In this document: one piece after another, positions 1-4,966 of the stretch
Layout: every line of letters starts with the position of its first letter
Numbering within the stretch: position 1 is the first letter of the stretch
Assembly: GCA_031255075.1 (NCBI GenBank)
Contig: JAIRTF010000211.1
Span: 1-5,189 of the forward strand
Direction: 5' to 3'
Source of the DNA: Bifidobacteriaceae bacterium
GTDB taxonomy: Bacteria; Actinomycetota; Actinomycetes; Actinomycetales; WQXJ01
DNA: 5,189 bases
The notes under the pieces: model-generated
What the model saw: the letters and a program-made list of their open reading frames with translations, nothing else
Told to the model about the DNA's origin: nothing
The model's database searches: none
Translations under genes and position numbers: made by a program

Positions 1-564
1 TCGTTGACGGTTGCTCCGGGAGAGATCGTGGCCGTGGCGGGACCATCCGGAAGCGGGAAGTCAACGCTGCTGCGCGGCATCGCCGGCCTGGAAGAACTGA
101 CTGCCGGGCGGGTGCTGTGGGATGGCGAAGACCTGACGGACGTGCCGGTCAACCTGCGCGGGTTTGGGCTGATGTTCCAGGATGGGCAGCTGTTTCCGCA
201 CATGAGCGTGGCCGCCAACGTGGCTTATGGCCTGAAAATGGCCGGCCGGCCGCGTGCCGAAAGGGCCCAGGAGGCCAGCCGCTGGCTGAGTGCCGTTGGC
301 CTGGCGGGTTACGAACGGCGCGACGTGGCGACGCTGTCCGGCGGGCAGGCCCAGCGGGTGGCCCTGGCCCGGGCGTTGGCACCCGGCCCGCGGCTGTTGC
401 TGCTGGATGAGCCTCTGTCAGCTTTGGACACCGAACTGCGCGAAGAGTTGGGCTTGGCGGTGCGCGCGGTCCTCAACACCACGACTACGGCCGCCCTCTG
501 GGTGACCCATGATCCGGCTGAGGCCGCCGCGGCGGACCGGGTGATCAGTCTGGACAGCAACTGA
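1..564 (+). CDS. ABC transporter ATP-binding protein, 5'-truncated by window edge
   Basis: This is the nucleotide-binding subunit of an ABC importer, which hydrolyses ATP at the inner face of the membrane to drive uptake. The frame is open from base 1, so the true start lies upstream; roughly 25-30 N-terminal residues with the A-loop are probably missing. Numbering from the first codon: Walker A GPSGSGKST at 14-22, Q-loop glutamine 60 (MFQDGQLFPH), signature LSGGQ at 112-116, Walker B LLLLDE at 132-137, D-loop SALD at 140-143 and switch histidine 170 (WVTHD). All catalytic motifs are intact. The FQDGQLFPHMSV stretch and the ending soon after the H-loop, with no C-terminal TOBE-type domain, resemble ThiQ-like ATPases more than PotA or MalK. 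Partner permease and binding-protein genes would be expected to the left. The substrate (thiamine, iron, polyamine or other) cannot be decided from this fragment. Confidence 0.95.
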   Translation, partial: SLTVAPGEIVAVAGPSGSGKSTLLRGIAGLEELTAGRVLWDGEDLTDVPVNLRGFGLMFQDGQLFPHMSVAANVAYGLKMAGRPRAERAQEASRWLSAVGLAGYERRDVATLSGGQAQRVALARALAPGPRLLLLDEPLSALDTELREELGLAVRAVLNTTTTAALWVTHDPAEAAAADRVISLDSN

Positions 565-659
565 GGCCCACCGCCCGGCGCCAGAACCATGGTCTAAGTG
601 GACCGCCTTCCGGCGCAGCCGCCCCAATTCGCCGCCAGGTCCGCGCCGCACCAATACCA

Positions 660-686
660 TTGGCACATACCTTTGGCAGTTATAAC
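660..686 (+). promoter_or_regulatory. Possible sigma-70-type promoter for the 706-1974 gene
   Basis: TTGGCA at 660-665 and TATAAC at 681-686 resemble -35 and -10 hexamers. The spacer is only 15 bp, shorter than the preferred 17. Transcription would begin near 693, leaving a leader of about 13 nt that just includes the GGAG at 697-700. The stretch is locally AT-rich in a GC-rich setting and lies in the 141-base gap after the ATPase gene, which supports independent transcription. This is a motif match only. Confidence 0.3.
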
Positions 687-705
687 ACCGAGCAATGGAG
701 ACGCT

Positions 706-1974
706 ATGGCCACCAACCCCGACCACCGATCTACCGATGAGCCCACCGATAAGGATGCTTCAGCCCCTAAAACGACTGACTTAACCACGGCCGCCGCATC
801 CGCTACCGATCCCACCGAAACAGTTCAGCCCACCGCCGCCACGGCCCCGGCCGCGCTGGTAAAGGACGCCTTGACCAAGGATGTCCCGCCCAAGGCGGAC
901 GCGATCAAGCCGGATTCAACCAAGGATGATGCCCTCGGCACCAACACGGACAAGGACCAGCCCCTCAAGGAAGGCGCCAAGGCAGGGGCTTCCGAGGCAA
1001 CGGACTCACCAGCGGCCAAGCTCAAATCGGATAAGACCAAGCCGTCCGATGATTCGGCGCCCGCCCAACCCGTCATTCCGCGCAGCGCCCAGGAGATCAA
1101 AGCGGATATTGATGCCCTGAACCAATACCACCCCTGGGTCGGGATGGCATGGGTGTTGATGGGAATTGCTTGGGTGCTCGCCTACATAACCATCGATACG
1201 ATGAACGCCGCTTCCAACTGGCTGTGGGTGTTTGGGCCGCTGGCCAGCGCCGTTGGCTTCTGGTATTTCTTCTACGCGCGCGGCGCCCGCGAGGGTCTGC
1301 CCGAGTTGAAAGAGGAGTACCAGGAAGCCCTGATCCGCGAGACAACCATCAAGCCCACCGCCAAGGACGGCGCCAGCTCAGCCCGCAAGGCTCGTCTTGA
1401 GGCGGCCCTGGGTTCGGCTTCTTCCAGGCCAAAAGGTGCGGCAGAGGGTTCGGCCAGCCCCGTCAAGGACTCGGACCTGCCCGAACAGTCAACTGCCGAT
1501 GACGCGCCGGAGGTTTCCGTGCCTTCTCCGACAGCTATTGCGGACTTGTTGGCCGCCGATGCCGCCGGGTCGCCGAAGGCTTCGGCGTTCACCGCTCCCC
1601 CGATCAAGCCGCCAGCGGACCTGCCGAAGGCCCAGGTCCCTGAACCGACCAAGGCTGACGGGCCTGGCGTAGGGGCTGCACCTGAAGGCACGCCGTCTGA
1701 AGCGGGAGCCGCTGCGGGCCCGGATGACAAAGCCGATTCCGCCGAACCGAAACTGACCTCCAGCTGGTCGGAAAGGACCTTGGCGCGGCTGCGTGGAACG
1801 CCGGAGGAATCCCCCACCCAATGGACGCCGCAGGTCACCGAACCGACTGACAGCGAACCTGCCAGCTCCGAACCAGCCGAAACCCCGGCCGCTGGGGGCG
1901 GGGCTGACAAAGCAGGCGCGCCTGCCACCGAGCCTCCGGCTGGCGCCGACCCGGATTCCGAAACCGACAAATAG
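706..1974 (+). CDS. Hypothetical membrane-hairpin protein with long low-complexity tails
   Basis: I chose the ATG at 706 (422 residues) because GGAG at 697-700 sits 5 nt before it. The same frame is open back to a GTG at 598, which would add 36 residues but has no clear ribosome binding site. Residues 1-125 are low-complexity and rich in Thr, Asp, Lys, Pro and Ala. Residues about 144-164 (VGMAWVLMGIAWVLAY) and 172-190 (WLWVFGPLASAVGFWYFFY) are two membrane helices joined by a loop of under 10 residues. The second is followed by ARGAR and a charged helix (about 196-212). The positive-inside rule puts both tails in the cytoplasm. Residues about 215-422 are again Pro/Ala/Glu/Asp-rich and probably disordered. 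I see no cysteine in the protein and no signal peptide. Function is not recognised. The hairpin spacing and its Trp/Gly pattern recall the small actinobacterial division protein CrgA, but the tails are far longer than CrgA, so this is only a topological comparison. It converges on the DUF3151 gene. Confidence 0.85.
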   Translation: MATNPDHRSTDEPTDKDASAPKTTDLTTAAASATDPTETVQPTAATAPAALVKDALTKDVPPKADAIKPDSTKDDALGTNTDKDQPLKEGAKAGASEATDSPAAKLKSDKTKPSDDSAPAQPVIPRSAQEIKADIDALNQYHPWVGMAWVLMGIAWVLAYITIDTMNAASNWLWVFGPLASAVGFWYFFYARGAREGLPELKEEYQEALIRETTIKPTAKDGASSARKARLEAALGSASSRPKGAAEGSASPVKDSDLPEQSTADDAPEVSVPSPTAIADLLAADAAGSPKASAFTAPPIKPPADLPKAQVPEPTKADGPGVGAAPEGTPSEAGAAAGPDDKADSAEPKLTSSWSERTLARLRGTPEESPTQWTPQVTEPTDSEPASSEPAETPAAGGGADKAGAPATEPPAGADPDSETDK

Positions 1975-2003
1975 CCAGCCGATACGCCTGTCCAGGCTTC
2001 GCT

Positions 2004-2043
2004 CCCTTGGCGGTGCGGCTAGCTGAGTTGCGCCGCCAAGAGG
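2004..2043. terminator. Stem-loop at the convergent gene ends
   Basis: CTTGGCGG (2006-2013) pairs perfectly with CCGCCAAG (2033-2040). The stem extends by two C-G pairs after a single bulged A at 2041, and the loop is 19 nt. It lies 29 bases past the stop of the 706-1974 gene, and its loop contains the DUF3151 stop codon (2019-2021). Its position between convergent genes suits a shared transcription stop or 3'-end structure, but neither strand has the T-run of an intrinsic terminator. A second, weaker hairpin, GCCTGTCCAGGC, sits at 1986-1997. Confidence 0.3.
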
Positions 2044-2414
2044 GACAGATCGTCAATCGAATAGCCGGCTTCCGCCAGGAAGGTTTGGGACCGTTCGTAG
2101 CGGGGCAGGTCACCGATCTGTTGCGCTGCCAATCCCAAGACTTGGGCTGCCAGCAGTGCGGTGGCGCCAACTGGTTGCCCCTCTTGCCAGCCTCCGTCGG
2201 TTAACGCCTTGAAGGCTATGACGTGCCCTAGGAAGGCGAAGGCGTAAGCGTCTGCGGGTTGGTCGCTTTGCAGCGATTCGGCTCCCAGGGCCGCCCACGC
2301 CCAGCCGGAATCCGGGTAGCTGGCCGCCACCGACCGCAAATCCGCGCCGGCCTGGTATTCGGCGCGGGCCACCTGATCATGGTGGGACGGCCGCAGCAGG
2401 TCCACATTCGCCAT
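2019..2414 (-). CDS. DUF3151 family protein
   Basis: This is a 131-residue soluble protein that I assign to DUF3151, an actinobacterial family of unknown function. The recognisable pattern runs in order: VDLLRPS near the N terminus, YPDSGWAWAALGAESL (33-48), the AYAFAFLGHVIAFKAL helix (57-71) followed by GGWQEGQPVG (74-83), and then AAQVLGLAAQQIGDLPRYER (89-108) leading to TFL. In family members I recall similar blocks (AWA.L, AYA.A..G, GW.G..P, FL). The helices look TPR-like, but that is inference. The family is often encoded next to the class II aldolase gene, as here, where it follows fba on the same strand after 247 bases. The ATG at 2414 has no good Shine-Dalgarno sequence but lies 7 nt after a TAnnnT hexamer, suggesting a leaderless message. 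No catalytic residues can be proposed. Confidence 0.85.
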   Translation of the reverse strand: MANVDLLRPSHHDQVARAEYQAGADLRSVAASYPDSGWAWAALGAESLQSDQPADAYAFAFLGHVIAFKALTDGGWQEGQPVGATALLAAQVLGLAAQQIGDLPRYERSQTFLAEAGYSIDDLSLLAAQLS

Positions 2415-2661
2415 GCCGCAAACCCTAACCGCCGGACCTGCGCCTCACCCTCGCAAGACGCCGGATTCCACCACCCGGCACACCCTTACCTGGCGGACTG
2501 CCACGCCACGCCAACCGCGAGCCGGGCGTCTTGATCATGTTGGCACGCGAAAGCACAGGTCAGGCGCCGCTGCCCGGTGCGAAGCGCCCGGTCGGCGTGG
2601 GATCGGTGTGCCAGCGCTCAGCGGCGCAGGCGCAGAGGACGGGTGGCCTCGGCCCGAGGAC
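2415..2661. other. Intergenic region between the DUF3151 and fba genes
   Basis: There is no convincing gene in these 247 bases: open frames crossing them are continuations of frames antisense to or shifted from the neighbours, without family resemblance. Two hairpins can be seen. CCTCG-GCC-CGAGG (2647-2659) starts 3 nt beyond the fba stop. A bulged stem, GGTGC-GAA-GCGCC plus two outer C-G pairs (2574-2591), lies about 70 nt further downstream for fba. Neither has a T-run, so each is at best a 3'-end stabiliser or Rho-related structure. The left end carries the -10 element of the DUF3151 gene. Confidence 0.5.
2422..2427 (-). promoter_or_regulatory. Leaderless-type -10 element for the DUF3151 gene
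   Basis: Read on the minus strand, TAGGGT (2427-2422) is followed by seven bases (TTGCGGC) and then the ATG at 2414. A TAnnnT hexamer about 7 nt before a start codon is the hallmark of actinobacterial leaderless transcription, with the A of ATG as +1. I see no convincing -35 at 16-19 bp. The lack of a Shine-Dalgarno sequence supports the reading. Confidence 0.45.
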
Positions 2662-3687
2662 TCAGTAGGAGCCCTTCTTGCCTGCGGACCCCAGTTGTTG
2701 GGCGGCCTCAACCACGCGCGCGGCCATGCCGGCCTCGCCGGCCTTGCCCCAAGAGCGTGGGTCATAGACCTTCTTGTTGCCGACATCGCCATCCACCTTC
2801 AGGACGCCGTCATAGTTGGCGAACATGTGCCCGGCGATGGGCCGGGTGAAGGCGTACTGGGTATCAGTGTCAATGTTCATCTTGATCACGCCATAGGACA
2901 CCGCGTCTGCGATCTCTTGGGCGGAAGATCCCGAACCACCATGGAACACCAGGTCAAACGGCCGTTCCTGGCCGTACAGTCCGGCCACGGCGGCCTGAAT
3001 CTCATTGAGGATTTCGGGGCGTAGTTTGACATGGCCCGGCTTGTAGACGCCGTGGACGTTGCCAAAGGTCAGGGCGGTCAGGTAGCGGCCGTTTTGGCCC
3101 AGGCCCAGTGCCTCAACCGTCTTGGTGGCGTCTTCCACGGTGGTGTACAGCTTCTCATTGATCTCATTTGAGACGCCGTCTTCTTCGCCGCCAACTACGC
3201 CAATCTCAATTTCCAAGATGGTGTGGGCCTTGACGGACAGGGCCAACAACTCCTTGGCGATCTCCAGGTTCTCTTCCAGGGGCACGGCTGATCCGTCCCA
3301 CATGTGCGATTGGAAGGTAGGCAGTTTGCCTTCGGCCACTTGCTTGGCTTCGAGAGCCAATAGTGGGCGTACCCAGCTATCAAGGTTGGGCTTTGCGCAG
3401 TGATCGGTGTGCAGGGCAACGGTCACGTCATAGTTCTTGGCGACTTCGTGGACATAGGCCGCCAGCGCCAGCGAGCCGGCCACCCGGTCCTTGATGAGCG
3501 AGCCGGACAGGTATTCGGCGCCGCCCACCGAGACCTGCACAATTCCGTCGGATTCGGCCTCCGCGAAGCCTTGCAGGGCCGCCGTCGCGGTCTGCGAACT
3601 GGTCACGTTCACCGCCGGGTACGCGAAGCGGGCTTCCTTGGCGCGGTCCAGCATGGCGGCATAGGTCTCAGGTGTTGCGACTGGCAT
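2662..3687 (-). CDS. fba: Class II fructose-bisphosphate aldolase
   Basis: This cytosolic zinc enzyme cleaves fructose 1,6-bisphosphate to dihydroxyacetone phosphate and glyceraldehyde 3-phosphate in glycolysis, and runs in reverse in gluconeogenesis. The 341-residue length fits the class IIA (E. coli FbaA/mycobacterial Fba) type. Motifs in order: LHTDHC at 92-97, with D95 the catalytic Asp and H96 a zinc ligand; EIGVVGGEEDGV at 161-172, with E161 and E168/E169 matching active-site glutamates; VHG with H212 and FHGGSGS with H249 as the other zinc ligands; and MNIDTDTQYAFTRP at 270-283 for substrate phosphate contact and the barrel end. I chose the ATG at 3687 because GGGAGGGG (3698-3691) lies immediately upstream; an ATG at 3705 in the same frame would add six residues that encode the ribosome binding site itself. 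DUF3151 follows on the same strand, a typical actinobacterial arrangement. No frameshift or missing residue is visible. Confidence 0.97.
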   Translation of the reverse strand: MPVATPETYAAMLDRAKEARFAYPAVNVTSSQTATAALQGFAEAESDGIVQVSVGGAEYLSGSLIKDRVAGSLALAAYVHEVAKNYDVTVALHTDHCAKPNLDSWVRPLLALEAKQVAEGKLPTFQSHMWDGSAVPLEENLEIAKELLALSVKAHTILEIEIGVVGGEEDGVSNEINEKLYTTVEDATKTVEALGLGQNGRYLTALTFGNVHGVYKPGHVKLRPEILNEIQAAVAGLYGQERPFDLVFHGGSGSSAQEIADAVSYGVIKMNIDTDTQYAFTRPIAGHMFANYDGVLKVDGDVGNKKVYDPRSWGKAGEAGMAARVVEAAQQLGSAGKKGSY

Positions 3688-3690
3688 GTT

Positions 3691-3698
3691 CCCCTCCC
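3691..3698 (-). promoter_or_regulatory. Strong ribosome binding site that fixes the fba start
   Basis: On the minus strand GGGAGGGG is followed by AAC and the ATG at 3687, so the GGAGG core is 5 nt from the start. It falls inside the longer frame that begins at 3705, which makes the downstream ATG the likely start. Confidence 0.75.
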
Positions 3699-3792
3699 AG
3701 GGCATAGTTTGCGTTTTTGTCCCCTCAATCCTGCCATGTGCGCATGGGTAGGTGCCCTATCAGAGGACCCACGTCCACCCCGCCGCCCTGCC

Positions 3793-4098
3793 CTAGGCGT
3801 ACCCCGCCTCAATGCCCGATGCCGCACGCCCACCGGCGCGGCATCGAGCACATGCTTTGTTTGGGGCCCAGCAGGATACCGCGGACTTCGAATTCCCACC
3901 GGTGCTTCGCACCTGCTGGGCGGCGACCTTCCAGTCCAGGGCGCCCGTTACCGCCAAAGCCGAACCGGCCGGCACGGCGAAGCTCACGTCATCCAAGACC
4001 CGGCGGCGCCGATATGACTTGGATACGCCCCCGACCTCGATCGCGGCCGGGTCGCGCGAGCCGGGACCCTCCATTGGACCGACAAGGTGAGTCGCCAT
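3793..4098 (-). pseudogene. Truncated ABC transporter ATPase, N-terminal fragment
   Basis: The ATG at 4098 is preceded by GGGAGGAG (4115-4108, 9-nt spacer) and lies 28 nt after the toxin stop, so it once started a real gene. Residues 18-52 are a typical ABC-ATPase N terminus: AAIEVGGVSKSY with A-loop Tyr29, then VLDDVSFAVPAGSALAVTG. The next residues should be the Walker A loop (PxGxGKST), but from residue 53 (about base 3942 downward) the frame reads ALDWKVAAQQVRS and onward, with no ABC motif, until a TAG at 3793-3795. The remnant is 101 codons, of which about 52 are homologous. It has no P-loop, signature or Walker B and cannot hydrolyse ATP. The rest of the gene is not found elsewhere in the window. 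The break coincides with the structured sequence at 3817-3921, suggesting an insertion or deletion. If expressed, it would be cotranscribed with the antitoxin and toxin genes. Confidence 0.75.
3817..3921. repeat. Inverted-repeat-rich structured element in the broken ATPase gene
   Basis: Three inverted repeats lie within 105 bases. CGATGCCGC (3817-3825) pairs with GCGGCATCG (3838-3846) around a 12-nt loop. GCCCAGCAGG (3866-3875) pairs with CCTGCTGGGC (3912-3921) around 36 nt. A small hairpin, GGTGC-TTC-GCACC (3901-3913), lies at the edge of that loop and shares two bases with the outer arm, so the two pairings compete. AGCACATGCT (3847-3856) adds a short palindromic step, and the inner loop contains CCGCGG, TTCGAA and ACCGGT. 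No T-run follows either stem. It may be a dispersed palindromic element, a small structured RNA, or recombination debris. I cannot tell whether copies exist elsewhere. Confidence 0.45.
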
Positions 4099-4107
4099 GA
4101 GGCAATT

Positions 4108-4115
4108 CTCCTCCC
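4108..4115 (-). promoter_or_regulatory. Ribosome binding site of the broken ATPase gene
   Basis: GGGAGGAG on the minus strand, 9 nt before the ATG at 4098. It starts 11 nt beyond the toxin stop codon. Its quality shows that the truncated frame began as a genuine gene and may still be translated. Confidence 0.6.
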
Positions 4116-4126
4116 ATCGCCAGCCG

Positions 4127-4429
4127 TCAACCGTACAGCTGCGCGTGCGTGCCGACGGTGATGAGCACTCCGACCGTCTGGTGTCTGCCGTCCTCGTCCG
4201 GTTCGTCAACGGCTTCGAAAAGTATCCGCAGATCACCGCCAGCGCTTATTGACCAAGCGCCAGCCCAATCGCCCGTCAATTGGTGGCATCGCAGGAGGGG
4301 TGCCGCTCCGTCGGCCAACGCCAAGCTCAACGCGTCCCCGACCCGGTCGCGCCGCTTGGGCGACAGGCGAGCCAAGTCTCGCGTGAACCTTTTCGTCGCC
4401 GCGAATCGGGCTATCTCAGGAGCGCGCAT
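4127..4429 (-). CDS. YafQ/RelE-type mRNA interferase toxin
   Basis: This is a 100-residue toxin of the RelE/ParE superfamily. Related YafQ proteins cut mRNA on the ribosome unless bound by their antitoxin. After an N-terminal helical hairpin (ATKRFTRDLARLSPKRRDRV, 11-30) comes the family core: HQLTGDWAGAW at 49-59, GGDLRILFE at 64-72 and VLITVGTHAQLYG at 88-100. Aligned without gaps to E. coli YafQ, H49, D66 and the C-terminal H95 and Y99 match residues H50, D67, H87 and F91, while the position of YafQ H63 is Ser62. An acidic insert (DEPDEDGRHQ, 75-84) lengthens the loop before the last strand. I chose the ATG at 4429, which overlaps the antitoxin by 14 bases, a sign of translational coupling. 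A TTG at 4465 would add 12 residues but is less likely. No strong Shine-Dalgarno sequence is seen. Confidence 0.88.
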   Translation of the reverse strand: MRAPEIARFAATKRFTRDLARLSPKRRDRVGDALSLALADGAAPLLRCHQLTGDWAGAWSISAGGDLRILFEAVDEPDEDGRHQTVGVLITVGTHAQLYG

Positions 4430-4700
4430 CTGCAAGGTACCGTCTAATGCCTTCTTCGCTGTCAAGGCTCACATAGTCGCCTCGGTTGTAGTCTGAGAGC
4501 GCCTGTGCTCTGGCTCGATTCGCGCCCGCCGAGGGGACCAGTGCGGCGTCATCGATGACAACCGGCTCGCCGTTGACGAATCTGCGCAACTCGATGGCGA
4601 TCACGGTGGACAGCGTTATGCCCAACGAGTCAGCGCGTGCCTTGGCCGCGGCCTTCGTTTCCGGATCGATCCTGATGGTGAGAGTAGACTGACTAGCCAT
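4416..4700 (-). CDS. RelB/DinJ-type ribbon-helix-helix antitoxin
   Basis: This is a 94-residue antitoxin encoded immediately before, and overlapping, the YafQ/RelE-type toxin. Residues 6-12 (TLTIRID) form the DNA-contacting strand of a ribbon-helix-helix fold, followed by helix PETKAAAKARADSLG (13-27) and GITLSTVIAIELRRFV (27-42), the pattern of RelB/DinJ N-terminal domains. The remainder, including DYNRGDYVSLDSEEGIRRYLADARS-like sequence with its acidic and aromatic residues, would wrap around and neutralise the toxin. Such antitoxins usually repress their own operon through the ribbon-helix-helix dimer, with the toxin as corepressor. The frame is open upstream to 4925, but the family pattern begins at the ATG at 4700, which lies exactly 7 nt after TAACGT, suggesting a leaderless transcript. 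A GTG at 4706 is an unlikely alternative. Confidence 0.88.
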   Translation of the reverse strand: MASQSTLTIRIDPETKAAAKARADSLGITLSTVIAIELRRFVNGEPVVIDDAALVPSAGANRARAQALSDYNRGDYVSLDSEEGIRRYLADARS

Positions 4701-4707
4701 ACTCACA

Positions 4708-4737
4708 ACGTTAGTGCATTCTGAGAACTCCCGTCCA
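4708..4737 (-). promoter_or_regulatory. Probable promoter of the antitoxin-toxin operon
   Basis: On the minus strand TAACGT (4713-4708) is a TAnnnT -10 element followed by seven bases and the antitoxin ATG at 4700. TGGACG (4737-4732) lies 18 bp upstream and matches four of six bases of the -35 consensus. The -10 hexamer includes the palindrome AACGTT, flanked by CAC and GTG with a one-base offset (4703-4715 region), which could be an operator for the ribbon-helix-helix antitoxin. The operator assignment is inference. Confidence 0.45.
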
Positions 4738-4958
4738 CCTTGGGCCGCCAACCGATGGCCTGGTGTGCGACAGACAAGCCGACGCAGGTGCTTTTGGGTC
4801 CACACGGCCAGTTGCGCGGCATCGTGCGTCGCATGGCGCTCCAGACGAATGACCGCAGCCGTGCCCTGGCGCGAGGCAGCTGGTGGGATGCGCCGATTGG
4901 GTATGCGCACTGGGCGGCGAAGCACAAGGCTCTCCTCGCGGCCCCATCGCTGCCTTGA
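4725..4958 (+). other. Unassigned open frame in the gap between the two toxin-antitoxin loci
   Basis: The 266 bases from 4701 to 4966 contain no gene I recognise. The plus strand is open from 4725 to the TGA at 4956-4958, with starts at TTG 4740 (72 residues) or ATG 4755 (67 residues) and no good ribosome binding site. The product would include TDKPTQVLLGPHGQLRGIV and DRSRALARGSWWDAPIGYAH. It reads more like protein than the other frames here, and could be a decayed gene remnant. It would diverge from the antitoxin and its start overlaps that promoter. The minus strand is also open through this stretch, so coding status is doubtful. Confidence 0.2.
4925..4957 (-). terminator. Weak stem-loop after the VapC-like gene
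   Basis: CAAGGC (4925-4930) pairs with GCCTTG (4952-4957) around 21 nt, starting 10 nt past the stop codon of the PIN toxin gene on the minus strand. The stem is only 6 bp and no T-run follows, so termination here is speculative. Confidence 0.18.
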
Positions 4959-4966
4959 GGGTGTGG

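Noticed and set aside
598..705. Upstream GTG start adding 36 residues to the membrane protein
   Set aside because: There is no Shine-Dalgarno sequence near 598. The ATG at 706 has GGAG at 5 nt and a plausible promoter lies between the two starts.
1272..1970. Long minus-strand open frame (232 residues) opposite the membrane-protein gene
   Set aside because: It is antisense to the low-complexity, GC-rich tail of the 706-1974 gene. Its Ser/Ala/Gly/Pro-rich product has no recognisable motif, and such shadows are expected in high-GC DNA.
2576..2588. GGTGCGAAGC shared with the hairpin near 3904-3913, as evidence for a dispersed repeat
   Set aside because: The identity is only 10 bases, and the flanking bases diverge after a few similar positions. 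In GC-rich DNA this can occur by chance.
2413..3024. Plus-strand open frame (203 residues) crossing the DUF3151-fba gap and the end of fba
   Set aside because: Most of it is antisense to the aldolase gene, no family pattern is visible, and it begins within the leaderless start of the DUF3151 gene.
3609..3899. Minus-strand open frame (96 residues) between the element and fba
   Set aside because: Its end overlaps the fba start in another frame, it has no ribosome binding site, and it has arginine/proline-rich shadow composition.
3871..3900. GGACTTCGAATTCC resembling a tRNA T-arm, hence a tRNA remnant or attachment site
   Set aside because: The stem has only three good pairs, and no anticodon arm, acceptor stem or CCA in the right place could be found.
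4416..4925. Antitoxin gene starting at 4925 with 169 residues
   Set aside because: The extra 75 residues have no domain and run through the probable promoter. The ribbon-helix-helix pattern starts directly after the ATG at 4700.
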